From contig NZ_JABVCF010000004.1 of the NCBI RefSeq assembly GCF_014595955.1, positions 327,277-391,276 on the forward strand: DNA of 64,000 nt. The letters are read 5' to 3'. The notes beneath the pieces were generated by a model that did no database searches, was not told the origin of the DNA, and worked only from the letters and a program-made list of their open reading frames with translations. The translations under genes and the position numbers were made by a program. Source of the stretch: Pseudaminobacter soli (ex Zhang et al. 2022). Its GTDB lineage: Bacteria > Pseudomonadota > Alphaproteobacteria > Rhizobiales > Rhizobiaceae. Below are positions 28,514 through 36,859 of the stretch, one piece after another; positions within the stretch are counted from its first letter, which is position 1; every line of letters begins with the position of its first letter.

Positions 28514-30604
28514 ATGGCCGGCAGCAGACTTGCCAACCTGTGGGACGATCAGAAGGCGGCCGGTCGCAGCGAGGCCGAACTGCTGGTCTATCGATCGAAC
28601 CTGCTCGGCTCCGACAAGCGCATCACCAATTACGGCGGCGGCAACACCTCCGCCAAGGCGTTTGCGAAGGACCCGCTGACCGGCGAGACCGTCGAGGTGC
28701 TCTGGGTCAAGGGCTCGGGCGGCGACCTCGGCACGATGCGCATGGAGGGGCTGGCCAGCCTCTATATGGAGAAGCTGGAGAGCCTGAAGAAGCTCTATCG
28801 CGGCGTCGACTTTGAAGACGCGATGGTCGACTACCTGCCGCACTGCACGTTCAACCTGAACCCCCGCGCCGCTTCGATCGACACGCCGCTGCACGCCTTC
28901 GTGCCCACAAAACATGTCGACCACATGCACCCCGATGCGGTGATCGCGATCGCCGCGGCGAAGGACAGCAAGGCGCTGACCAAGGACGTTTTTGGCGGCG
29001 AGATCGGCTGGCTGCCGTGGAAGCGGCCGGGCTTCGAGCTCGGCTTGTGGCTGGAAAAGTTCTGCCGGGAGAACCCGGATGCGGTCGGCGTCGTTCTCGA
29101 AGGCCACGGCCTCTTCACCTGGGGCGACACCTCAAAATCCTGCTACGAGGCGACGATCCGCATCATCAACCGCGCGATCGAGTGGTTCGAGGCCAATGGG
29201 CGCGGCAGACCGGCCTTCGGCGGCGAGGTCCGCAGGACGCTTCCGCAAGCCGAGCGCCGCGCCATCGCCGCAAAGCTGATGCCGGCGATCCGCGGCATGA
29301 TCTCGGCCAAGGAGCGCAAGGTCGTCCACTTCGATGACTCGCCCGCGGTGCTGGAGTTCATCGCCTCGCGCGACATGCAGGCGCTGGCGGCGAAGGGCAC
29401 GAGTTGCCCCGACCACTTTTTGCGCACCAAGCGCAGCCCGCTGGTGGTGGATTTCGATCCGGCCAGTCCCGATCTGGAGAAGACGCTCGCTGGCCTGCCC
29501 GCCGCGCTGGTGGCCTATCGCCAGGGCCACGCCGACTATTACCAACGCTGCAAGCGCCCCGAGAGCCCGCCGATGCGCGATCCGAACGCTGTCGTCTATC
29601 TGGTGCCCGGCGTCGGCATGTTGACCTTCGCCAAGGACAAGGCCACCGCGCGCGTCTCGGCCGAATTTTATGTCAACGCCATCAATGTGATGCGCGGCGC
29701 TTCCTCGGTGTCGGACTATATGGGTCTCGCCGAGCAGGAGGCCTTCGACATCGAATACTGGGTGCTCGAAGAGGCCAAGCTGCAGCGGCTGCCCAAGCCC
29801 AAGGCGCTTGCCGGCCGCATCGCTCTGGTGACTGGAGGGGCAGGCGGGATCGGCAGGGCGACGGCCGAGCGACTGCTCGCCGACGGCGCCTGCGTGGTGC
29901 TGGCCGACATCGACGCCTCAGCCCTCGAAAGAACGGAGAAAGAGCTCGCGGACCGACATTCGCCCGACGTGGTGCGCGGGGTGCGGTTGGACGTAACGAA
30001 GGAAGCAGAAGTGACCGAGGCCTTCGCCTTCGCTGCGCGCGAATTCGGCGGGCTCGACATTCTTGTCTCCAATGCCGGCATCTCCTCGGCCGCGCCGGTG
30101 GACGAGACCGAGCTGTCGCTGTGGAACCGCAACATGGAGATCCTGGCGACGGGCTATTTCCTCGTCTCGCGCGAGGCGTTCCGGCTGATGAAGCGGCAGA
30201 GGGCCGGCGGCAACATCGTGTTCATCGCCTCCAAGAACGGGCTGGCCGCATCACCCAACGCCTCCGCCTACTGCACGGCCAAGGCCGCAGAGATCCATCT
30301 CGCCCGCTGCCTCGCGCTGGAGGGCGCCGAGCACGGCATCCGCGTCAACACGGTCAATCCCGACGCAGTGCTGCGCGGCTCCAAGATCTGGAGCGGTGAG
30401 TGGCGGGAGCAGCGGGCGGCCGCCTACAACATGGCGCCGGACGAACTCGAGGAGCACTACCGCAAGCGCTCGCTGCTGAAGCTCAGCGTGTTCCCGGAAG
30501 ATATCGCCGAGGCGGTCTGGTTCTTCGCCTCTGACCTGTCGGCCAAGTCGACCGGGAACATACTCAACGTCGACGCGGGCAATGCGCAGAGTTTTACGAG
30601 GTAG
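28514..30604 (+). CDS. rhaD: Bifunctional rhamnulose-1-phosphate aldolase / short-chain dehydrogenase RhaD
   Basis: A 696-residue fusion. Residues 1 to about 420 form a class II (zinc) aldolase domain: NYGGGNTSAKAF, HTDALIA-like HMHPDAVIAIAAA with metal histidines, and VLEGHGLFTWGD. Residues from about 434 form an SDR domain with VTGGAGGIGRATAERL, NAGI and the catalytic YCTAKAAE. Rhamnulose-1-phosphate is split to dihydroxyacetone phosphate and L-lactaldehyde; the SDR domain is thought to oxidise the lactaldehyde to lactate. The ATG follows GGGAGGAGCC. It is first of the divergent rhaDI operon. Confidence 0.94.
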   Translation: MAGSRLANLWDDQKAAGRSEAELLVYRSNLLGSDKRITNYGGGNTSAKAFAKDPLTGETVEVLWVKGSGGDLGTMRMEGLASLYMEKLESLKKLYRGVDFEDAMVDYLPHCTFNLNPRAASIDTPLHAFVPTKHVDHMHPDAVIAIAAAKDSKALTKDVFGGEIGWLPWKRPGFELGLWLEKFCRENPDAVGVVLEGHGLFTWGDTSKSCYEATIRIINRAIEWFEANGRGRPAFGGEVRRTLPQAERRAIAAKLMPAIRGMISAKERKVVHFDDSPAVLEFIASRDMQALAAKGTSCPDHFLRTKRSPLVVDFDPASPDLEKTLAGLPAALVAYRQGHADYYQRCKRPESPPMRDPNAVVYLVPGVGMLTFAKDKATARVSAEFYVNAINVMRGASSVSDYMGLAEQEAFDIEYWVLEEAKLQRLPKPKALAGRIALVTGGAGGIGRATAERLLADGACVVLADIDASALERTEKELADRHSPDVVRGVRLDVTKEAEVTEAFAFAAREFGGLDILVSNAGISSAAPVDETELSLWNRNMEILATGYFLVSREAFRLMKRQRAGGNIVFIASKNGLAASPNASAYCTAKAAEIHLARCLALEGAEHGIRVNTVNPDAVLRGSKIWSGEWREQRAAAYNMAPDELEEHYRKRSLLKLSVFPEDIAEAVWFFASDLSAKSTGNILNVDAGNAQSFTR

Positions 30605-30700
30605 GGTGAGATTTGGGAGGACGGCGTCCCTTCGCACTGGTGTGCCAGGCACATTCGTCAAAGACTAAGATGTCCACTGCGCAACTGGGAGGAGGCGCAC

Positions 30701-31993
30701 ATGACCGAACAACTCATCGCCACTGATCTCGTCCACGAGCACAACGCCGAGCGGGAAGGAAACCTGCGCCGCGACTACGACCATCTCGGCGAGCAGCTTT
30801 CCCGCCGCGGCATCGACATATCGGCAATCCTGGCAAGGGTCGAAAAATTCGGCGTGGCGATCCCGTCCTGGGGCGTCGGCACCGGCGGCACACGCTTCGC
30901 GCGCTATCCCGGCCCGGGCGAGCCGCGCGACGTCTTCGACAAGATCGAGGACTGCTCCGTCATCCAGCAACTGACGCGCGCCACGCCGACGGTGTCGCTG
31001 CACATCCCCTGGGACAAGGCCGACCCCAAGCGCCTGAAGCAGGCGGCAAGCCGCTTCGGCCTCGCCTTCGACGCCATCAACTCGAACACTTTTTCCGACG
31101 CAAAGGATCAGAAGCTTTCGTATAAATTCGGCTCGCTCAGCCATGCCGATGCCGCGGTCCGCGGGCAGGCGGTGGAACACAACATCGAATGCATCGAGAT
31201 CGGCCGCGAGGTCGGCTCGAAGGCGCTGACGGTGTGGATCGGCGACGGCTCGAACTTCCCCGGCCAGGTGAATTTCACCCGCGCCTTCGAGCGCTATCTC
31301 GCCGCGATGCGCGAGATCTACGACGCGCTGCCGGATGACTGGCGGCTCCTCACCGAGCATAAGATGTACGAGCCGGCCTTCTACTCCACCGTCGTCCAGG
31401 ACTGGGGCACCAACTACCTGATCGCCCAGGAGCTCGGCGAAAAGGCTTTCTGCCTCGTCGACCTCGGCCATCACGCGCCGAACGTGAACATCGAGATGAT
31501 CGTGGCCCGCCTGATCCAGTTCAAGAAACTGGGCGGCTTCCACTTCAACGATTCCAAGTATGGCGACGACGATCTCGACGCCGGCTCGATCGACCCTTAC
31601 CGGCTGTTCCTGGTCTTCAACGAACTGGTCGACGCGGAACTCTCCGGCGCCGCAGGCTTCGACCCGGCGCACATGCTCGACCAGAGCCATAACGTCACCG
31701 ATCCGATCGAGAGCCTGATGCTGTCGGCCGCCGAGTTGCAGCGCGCCTATGCCTCAGCCCTGCTGGTCGACCGCGCCGCGCTGGAAAGCTCCCAGGAGGA
31801 GAATGATGCGCTCATGGCTACGCAGACGCTGAAGGCGGCGTTCCGTACCGATGTCGAACCGATCCTGGCGATGGCGCGCCTCAGCAAGGGCGGTGCGATC
31901 GATCCGGTCGGGGCCTATCGGAAAGCGGGCTATCGAGTGAAGGTCGCTGCGGAACGGCCGGCGGTAGCTTCGATGGGTGGCGGGATCGTGTAG
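30701..31993 (+). CDS. rhaI: L-rhamnose isomerase RhaI
   Basis: A 430-residue TIM-barrel isomerase of the rhizobial L-rhamnose catabolism isomerase family, converting L-rhamnose to L-rhamnulose. Metal-binding residues are visible in LLTEHKMYEPAFYS (Glu), LVDLGHHAPNVN (Asp/His) and FHFNDSKYGDDDLDAGSIDPY (His and the Asp pair). The ATG has an optimal GGGAGGAGG ribosome binding site. It follows rhaD by 96 bp on the same strand. Downstream lies a long nested inverted repeat, which may end the transcript. Confidence 0.94.
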   Translation: MTEQLIATDLVHEHNAEREGNLRRDYDHLGEQLSRRGIDISAILARVEKFGVAIPSWGVGTGGTRFARYPGPGEPRDVFDKIEDCSVIQQLTRATPTVSLHIPWDKADPKRLKQAASRFGLAFDAINSNTFSDAKDQKLSYKFGSLSHADAAVRGQAVEHNIECIEIGREVGSKALTVWIGDGSNFPGQVNFTRAFERYLAAMREIYDALPDDWRLLTEHKMYEPAFYSTVVQDWGTNYLIAQELGEKAFCLVDLGHHAPNVNIEMIVARLIQFKKLGGFHFNDSKYGDDDLDAGSIDPYRLFLVFNELVDAELSGAAGFDPAHMLDQSHNVTDPIESLMLSAAELQRAYASALLVDRAALESSQEENDALMATQTLKAAFRTDVEPILAMARLSKGGAIDPVGAYRKAGYRVKVAAERPAVASMGGGIV

Positions 31994-32326
31994 GGCTTCG
32001 GAGCTTCAGGTGCGTCCTTCGAGGCTCCCCTTCGGCTGCTCGCGACTTGGTCGCTCGCGCTCAGGGTCGCACCTCAGGATGAGGAATGTGGGTGCTACAG
32101 CGCCAATCACGATCCGTCAGCGCCAAGCCACTGATCTGAAGGCCGGCTGATTCTTTGAGCCGATGCTGACTGTAAGCGCTGCAGGCACAACGGTCCTCAT
32201 CCTGAGGTGCGAGCCCGCACGGGACTTGTTATAGGGAAATTGACCTCGGCGGGCGAGCCTCGAAGGACGCACCTGAACCAAGCGGGCAAGAGGCCTCCAG
32301 CGACGGCACTTCGACCGAAGCGGCTT
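31994..32326. other. Gene-free stretch after rhaI, filled by a nested inverted repeat
   Basis: These 333 bp lie between the converging rhaI and gntR genes. Most of it is the symmetric element at 32005-32277. I see no gene in either strand; the open frames here run only through the repeat and lack ribosome binding sites. Confidence 0.7.
32005..32277. repeat. 273-bp element with nested perfect inverted repeats
   Basis: Outer arms of 23 bp (32005-32027 and 32255-32277; the arm begins TTCAGGTGCGTCCTTCGAGG) and inner arms of 19 bp (32067-32085 and 32194-32212; TCGCACCTCAGGATGAGGA) are both perfect inverted copies. The 39-42 bases between outer and inner arms and the central 108 bases are not symmetric. 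It has the look of two copies of a short extragenic repeat in opposite orientation, or a non-coding MITE-like element. I see no flanking target duplication. It lies between converging genes and may end both transcripts. Confidence 0.85.
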
Positions 32327-33034
32327 CTACGCCCTCTTCAGCACCTTCGCCGCCTCGTCGCCGGTGAGCAGATCCTTCCAGTAGCTTTCCGCGCCCTGCA
32401 GGTGCGCGCTCATCAGCGCCTGCGCGAGATTGCCGTCGCGGCGGACCAGCGCGTCGTAGATCTGCAGGTGCTCGGCATGCGAGCGCCGGCCGCGCGCCGG
32501 ATCGTTGAAGTAGATCGGCAGCCGGGTCTCGCCCATCACGTAGTAGACGCTGCAGATGCGGTGGAAGATGCTGTTCTGCGTCGCCCGCACGATCTCCAGG
32601 TGGAAATCGCGGTCCTCGCGCGCCAGCGGCTCTCCCGCCGCCAGTCTCGCCTCGGAGGCCGCAAGGATTTCGCGCAGCCGCTCGAAATTCTCTTCCGTTG
32701 CGCGGCTGCAGGCGAGCTCGGCCGCCTTGATCTCGTGGATCTTCCTGAGCTCTACTGTCTCGTAGATCTGCACAGGATCGAGCGGCACGCCGGCCTTGGC
32801 GAACAGCGCCATCGCCTCGACGCTCGCCTGTCGCGTGGTCAGGTAGATACCCGACTTGGCGCGGCGCTCGACGATACGCATGGCTTCCAGGATCGCGAGC
32901 GTCTCGCGGATTTGGCCCCGGCTCACGCCGAAATGCTCGGCAAGCTCGCGCTCCGACGGCGTACGTCCGGTCTCGGCCTGCGAAGAGGCGTAGAGATGGG
33001 CGGCGAGTTCCGCGAGGAGATCCTTTTCCTTCAT
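32327..33034 (-). CDS. GntR family transcriptional regulator, FadR/FCD type
   Basis: A 235-residue regulator. Start set at ATG 33034, which overlaps the stop of the upstream dehydratase gene (ATGA). The winged helix is GRTPSERELAEHFGVSRGQIRETLAILEAMRIVERRAKSGIYL (about residues 22-65, FadR type). The FCD domain shows metal-binding residues in DRDFHLEIVRA (Asp/His), HRICSVYY and SHAEHLQIYDAL (His). Its position at the end of a catabolic operon and the two TGGT-N3-ACCA sites in the shared promoter region suggest it controls this sugar-acid locus; the effector is unknown. Confidence 0.9.
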   Translation of the reverse strand: MKEKDLLAELAAHLYASSQAETGRTPSERELAEHFGVSRGQIRETLAILEAMRIVERRAKSGIYLTTRQASVEAMALFAKAGVPLDPVQIYETVELRKIHEIKAAELACSRATEENFERLREILAASEARLAAGEPLAREDRDFHLEIVRATQNSIFHRICSVYYVMGETRLPIYFNDPARGRRSHAEHLQIYDALVRRDGNLAQALMSAHLQGAESYWKDLLTGDEAAKVLKRA

Positions 33035-34209
33035 TTCATTCCTGCGCTCCAGGCATGCGCCTGGAGAAATCTTTCCGAAACCGTGAAGCCGAGGCCGGGC
33101 TTCTCCGGTATGGCGATCATGCCGTCGCGGACCTCGACCGTCTCTTCCACCAGATCGTGGATCATCGGGTTGGCACCGAGGGAATATTCCACCGTGAAGC
33201 TTGCCGGGGATGCGGCACATAGATGCAGGCCGGAGAAAAAGCAGGGCGCGCCTGCCCACAGATGCGGGGCGAAGCGGAGATTGAAGGCGCTCGCCAGCGT
33301 GCCGATCTTCATCGCCTCGCTGATGCCGCCGCAGAAAGCCGGGTCCGGCTGGAATATGTCGGCCGCCTTCAGTACCGCCAGATCGCGAAAATCGTAGCGG
33401 GTGGCCTCGCTCTCGCCGGCCGCGATCGGCACGCTGGTCGAAGCGCGCACCTCCGCCATGCCCGCCTTGTCGTCGGCAATCACCGGCTCCTCAAACCAGG
33501 CGAGATCGCAATCCGCGGTCAGCGCGGCGAAGCGCTTCGCCTCGGCCACCGTGTAGGTGCCGTGCGCGTCGGCCATGATGTCGACGCCCTCGCCTAGAGC
33601 CTGCCGGGCCGCGCGGACGCGCGCCGCTGAAATGTGCGGCGCGCCGTCCATCGCACCCACCCTCATCTTGACGGCCCGGAATCCCCCCTTCTCGATGTAT
33701 GACTTCAGTTGATCGCCGATCTCCGCCGCGGGCGCCCAGCCGCCGGAGGCATAGGCCGGCAGCCGGTCCGCCTTGCGCCCGCCGAGCAATTGCCAGACCG
33801 GCTGGCCGAGGTGCTTGCCAAGAATGTCCCAGAGCGCGATGTCGACGGTGCTGATCGCCGCCACCGACATGCCTCGCCGGGCGATGTGGGGCATGGCATG
33901 ACCGGACTTGGCCGCGCTGTCGGCGCGCACGCCGTTGTAGAGCATCTCCCAGATCGGCCCGATGTCGCCGGCGTTGCGGCCGACCAGCATCGGCCCGATC
34001 TCGTGGTTCAGCATGTGCACGAGCGCCGAGTAGGAACCGGCGCTGCCGGCTGCGTTCTTGCCCTCGCCCCAGCCGACCAGGCCGTCTTCCGTCTCGATGC
34101 GCAGGATGGCCGCATCGAAGGTGCGCACCTGGCCGAAGTCGCTGCGGTGCTGCCGCGCGGCTTCGATGGGGATGCGGACCCACCAGGCCTGGGCCTTTGC
34201 TATGCGCAC
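33031..34209 (-). CDS. Mandelate racemase/muconate lactonizing enzyme family protein, probable sugar-acid dehydratase
   Basis: Enolase-superfamily enzyme of 392 residues. A GTG at 34209 with GGAGG six bases upstream is the start; longer frames enter a repeat. Metal ligands are Asp214 (MADAHG), Glu240 (WFEEP) and Glu266 (AGESEAT). The acid/base dyad is Asp289 (FQPDPAF) and His316 (FAPHLWAG), with Glu341 behind it, giving the mandelate-racemase layout with a constant offset of 19 for most residues. The barrel strand-2 motif is Lys181-x-Arg183 rather than KxK. Such members usually dehydrate acid sugars to 2-keto-3-deoxy acids. The substrate is not recognisable by eye. Confidence 0.88.
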   Translation of the reverse strand: MRIAKAQAWWVRIPIEAARQHRSDFGQVRTFDAAILRIETEDGLVGWGEGKNAAGSAGSYSALVHMLNHEIGPMLVGRNAGDIGPIWEMLYNGVRADSAAKSGHAMPHIARRGMSVAAISTVDIALWDILGKHLGQPVWQLLGGRKADRLPAYASGGWAPAAEIGDQLKSYIEKGGFRAVKMRVGAMDGAPHISAARVRAARQALGEGVDIMADAHGTYTVAEAKRFAALTADCDLAWFEEPVIADDKAGMAEVRASTSVPIAAGESEATRYDFRDLAVLKAADIFQPDPAFCGGISEAMKIGTLASAFNLRFAPHLWAGAPCFFSGLHLCAASPASFTVEYSLGANPMIHDLVEETVEVRDGMIAIPEKPGLGFTVSERFLQAHAWSAGMK

Positions 34210-34239
34210 CTGCGGCCTCCTGCCTTCCCGCGACAGGCA

Positions 34240-34331
34240 CCCCCACCCCTTACCCCTCCCCACAAGGGGGAGGGGAAATGCGAGGCGTGCGCGCCCCCCT
34301 CCCCCTTGTGGGGAGGGGTAAGGGGTGGGGG
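34240..34331. repeat. Perfect 36-bp inverted repeat pair
   Basis: Arms 34240-34275 and 34296-34331 are perfect reverse complements over 36 bases, separated by 20 bases, and each arm itself holds a CCCCACAAGGGG-type imperfect palindrome. It lies between two genes transcribed in the same direction (epimerase then dehydratase). It belongs to the repeat family seen in the rha operon. Perfect identity of the arms suggests recent pairing or gene conversion. Confidence 0.92.
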
Positions 34332-34350
34332 TAGGGTCATTTCGGGCGAG

Positions 34351-35238
34351 CTACTTGATCAGGGGCAGCAGCATCTCCGCGGTGATCCGCATCTGGTCGG
34401 TGTAGAACTTTTCGGTGAGCAGGCTCGATCCGTGGTCCTGGATGAATTTCAGCTGCTCGGGCGAGATATCGACGGGATTGCGTTCGACCATTTCGGGATA
34501 TCGGTTGGCGGGCGTGCGATCGACCGGAGCGACGAACTCGTTGGTGAGGGCGCCGTCGTAGCCGATCTCCTTCAGGGTTCCGACGATCTTCGACCAGTCG
34601 ATGGTGCCGAGGCCGGCAGCGAAGCGGTTGTTATCGGCCACGTGGAAGTCGAACAGGCGCTTGCCCGCCTTGCGGATCGCCTCGTGAACGTCGAACTCTT
34701 CCATGTTGAGGTGATAGGCATCGAGGCAGACGCCGCATTCCGGCGAGACGGCGTCGGCAAGCGCCATAGCCTGCTCGCCGCGATTGAACAGATAGGTCTC
34801 GAAGCGATTGAGCGGCTCGATCGCGATCCTGACGCCGACCTTCTTGGCATGCGCGAAACATTCGCGGGTCGCGTCGACGACCCAGTTCCACTCCTCCTCC
34901 TCGGTGCCGTCCGGGACGACCTTGCCGACGGTGGCGGGGACCAGCGTGATGATCTCGCCGTCGAGCTCCGAGACCATGGTGAGCACGTCCTTGACATACT
35001 GCACCGAGCGCTCGCGCTGGCCCTGGTCCTTGGCCGCAAGATTGCGCTCGCCCAGCATGAGGGTGACCGCGCCCCAGCAGCGTATGCCGTACTGGCTGAG
35101 CAGGCGGCGCGTTTCCTTGGTTTCGTACTGCGCGGGCTCGCCGGAGATCTCGATCGATTCATAGCCGAACTGCTTGATGCGCCTCAGAGTCGTCTCAAGC
35201 GGTTCGGCCCGCATCCAGTTGTGCGTGGAAAGGTGCAT
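34351..35238 (-). CDS. Sugar phosphate isomerase/epimerase family protein (xylose-isomerase-like TIM barrel)
   Basis: A 295-residue AP-endonuclease-2 fold enzyme. Start at ATG 35238 after GGGAGGAAG gives MHLSTHNWMRAEPLETTLRR. Probable metal ligands are Glu in IAIEPLNRFETYL, Asp/His in VCLDAYHLNMEE, His in FDFHVADNN and Glu in ALTNEFVAP, the arrangement of D-tagatose/D-allulose 3-epimerases. It begins the minus-strand operon that continues with the dehydratase and the GntR regulator. It probably epimerises or isomerises a free sugar or keto-acid intermediate of that path; the substrate is unknown. Confidence 0.87.
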   Translation of the reverse strand: MHLSTHNWMRAEPLETTLRRIKQFGYESIEISGEPAQYETKETRRLLSQYGIRCWGAVTLMLGERNLAAKDQGQRERSVQYVKDVLTMVSELDGEIITLVPATVGKVVPDGTEEEEWNWVVDATRECFAHAKKVGVRIAIEPLNRFETYLFNRGEQAMALADAVSPECGVCLDAYHLNMEEFDVHEAIRKAGKRLFDFHVADNNRFAAGLGTIDWSKIVGTLKEIGYDGALTNEFVAPVDRTPANRYPEMVERNPVDISPEQLKFIQDHGSSLLTEKFYTDQMRITAEMLLPLIK

Positions 35239-35319
35239 GGCGTCTTCCTCCCAATCTCGCCTTCTCTGCCGCTCCGCCCCGGAGCCTATTCTGCCGTCCG
35301 GCCGGACCAGCCTCATATC

Positions 35320-35330
35320 TGGTTGGACCA
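35320..35330. promoter_or_regulatory. TGGT-N3-ACCA operator candidate, site 1
   Basis: TGGT TGG ACCA at 35320-35330 is an inverted repeat with the spacing and sequence of FadR/FCD-type GntR operators. It lies 82 bp upstream of the minus-strand epimerase start. The likely binder is the GntR regulator at 32327-33034. Confidence 0.6.
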
Positions 35331-35500
35331 ATTCGGTGATGCCGGATTTCTAGCCCATTTGGGCGACTGCCGCAAGGATCACCCTCCCACCCCGCCGCGA
35401 ACCCAACCAATTGGCTGATCTTCAATTGAAAATGCTTGGGCACGGCGAAGGAAGGAATGCGCTTCGCTCGTTAGCCCATCCTTGACCAGTCGCCGCTTTT

Positions 35501-35511
35501 TGGTATGACCA
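35501..35511. promoter_or_regulatory. TGGT-N3-ACCA operator candidate, site 2
   Basis: TGGT ATG ACCA at 35501-35511 repeats the same half-sites and spacing as site 1, this time 90 bp upstream of the plus-strand gene. One copy near each divergent start codon is what a shared regulator would need. Confidence 0.6.
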
Positions 35512-35600
35512 GTATGGGCAAGATCGGCTGAGACCGATGCAACCGGCCCTTGCGGCCAATCCGGCATCGCCTATGATGCCCGGCGTTTCGGGAGGACGAC

Positions 35601-36656
35601 ATGGCAAAGACGATGAAGGGCCCCGCGATCTTTCTGGCCCAGTTCGCCGGCGACGCGGCGCCGTTCAGTTCGCTCCCCGCGATCACCAAATGGGCAGCCG
35701 CCCTCGGTTATGAGGGCGTTCAGATCCCGACCTGGGACGGTCGGCTGTTCGACCTGAAGAAGGCTGCGACGTCAAAAACCTACTGCGACGAGGTGAAGGG
35801 CATCTGCGCGGACGCCGGCGTTGAGATCACCGAGCTTTCCACCCACCTGCAGGGCCAGCTCGTCGCCGTCCATCCGGCCTATGACGCTCAGTTCGACGGC
35901 TTCGCCCCGCCGCAGGTCCACAACAATCCCAAGGCGCGGCAGGCCTGGGCGGTCGAGCAGATGGAATTTGGCGCGGCCGCGTCACGGAATTTTGGCCTCT
36001 CGACTTCGGTCGCCTTCTGCGGCGCGCTGGCCTTCCCCTATCTCTATCCGTGGCCGCAGCGGCCCGCCGGCCTGATCGAGGAGGCGTTCGCCGAGCTCGG
36101 ACGCCGCTGGAAGCCAATCCTCGACAAATATGAGGATGCTGGCGTCGACATCGGCTTCGAGATCCATCCTGGCGAGGACGTGTTCGACGGCGCCACCTTC
36201 GAGATGTTTTTGGACTCGGTCGGCGGGCATAAGCGCTGCAACATCAACTACGACCCGTCGCACTTCCTGCTGCAACAGCTCGATTATCTCGCCTTCATCG
36301 ACATCTACCACGAGCGCATCAAAGCCTTCCACGTGAAGGACGCCGAGTTCAACCCGGACGGCCGCCAGGGCGTCTATTCGGGCTACCAGGGCTGGGTGAA
36401 CCGCGCCGGCCGCTTCCGCTCGCTGGGCGACGGCCAGGTCGATTTTTCAGGCATCTTCTCCAAGCTCGCGCAGTACGACTACGACTCCTGGGCGGTGCTG
36501 GAGTGGGAATGCTGCCTCAAGCATCCGGAGGATGGCGCGGCGGAGGGCGCGCCCTTCATCGCCAACCACATCATCCGGGTCACCGAGCGCGCCTTCGACG
36601 ATTTTGCCGGGGGGACCACGGACAAGGCGCTGCTCAGGAAGATGATGGGGATTTGA
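35601..36656 (+). CDS. Sugar phosphate isomerase/epimerase family protein
   Basis: A 351-residue TIM-barrel protein of the same superfamily as the divergent gene but only distantly similar to it. Probable metal-site segments are IGFEIHPGEDVFDG (Glu/His), NINYDPSHFLLQ (Asp/His), IKAFHVKDAEF (His/Asp) and VLEWECCLKHPEDG (Glu). The start at ATG 35601 has a GGGAGG ribosome binding site; a second Met lies four codons on. It is the first gene of a plus-strand operon with a Gfo/Idh/MocA dehydrogenase, a pairing common in inositol-like and keto-sugar pathways. Substrate unknown. Confidence 0.88.
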   Translation: MAKTMKGPAIFLAQFAGDAAPFSSLPAITKWAAALGYEGVQIPTWDGRLFDLKKAATSKTYCDEVKGICADAGVEITELSTHLQGQLVAVHPAYDAQFDGFAPPQVHNNPKARQAWAVEQMEFGAAASRNFGLSTSVAFCGALAFPYLYPWPQRPAGLIEEAFAELGRRWKPILDKYEDAGVDIGFEIHPGEDVFDGATFEMFLDSVGGHKRCNINYDPSHFLLQQLDYLAFIDIYHERIKAFHVKDAEFNPDGRQGVYSGYQGWVNRAGRFRSLGDGQVDFSGIFSKLAQYDYDSWAVLEWECCLKHPEDGAAEGAPFIANHIIRVTERAFDDFAGGTTDKALLRKMMGI

Positions 36657-36662
36657 GCGCTT

Positions 36663-36833
36663 CCCCTCCCCCTTGAGGGGAGGGTGGCCGGACGAAGTCC
36701 GGCCGGGAGGGGTGCAAGCGGCCGTGCGCGACGCCTCTCATTGCAGCAGGCGGAACAAGATCACGAAGAGGCTTTCATCGACGACCCCACCCCGGACGGT
36801 TGCGCCGTCCGACCCTCCCTCAAGGGGGAGGGG
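36663..36833. repeat. Inverted GC-rich repeat pair between epimerase and dehydrogenase genes
   Basis: Arms at 36663-36685 (23 bases) and 36812-36833 (22 bases) are inverted copies differing by one base indel. Inside each end is a smaller hairpin: GGCCGGAC-GAA-GTCCGGCC next to the left arm and GGACGG-TTGCG-CCGTCC next to the right arm. It fills most of the 203 bp gap and contains no gene. Confidence 0.82.
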
Positions 36834-36859
36834 GGCGTCGCGCCAGGAGGGAGGAACAG

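Larger units (their letters stand above)
35239..35600. promoter_or_regulatory. Divergent promoter region of the uncharacterised sugar locus
   Basis: These 362 bp separate two catabolic operons. No gene is visible. The region is less GC-rich than its neighbours and contains two TGGT-N3-ACCA sites (listed separately), the palindrome CCAATTGG (35407-35414) and the palindrome TTCAATTGAA (35421-35430). I could not place promoter hexamers with confidence. Confidence 0.65.

Noticed and set aside
32005..32277. Insertion sequence
   Set aside because: No transposase frame, no target duplication seen and only 273 bp; treated as a non-coding repeat element.
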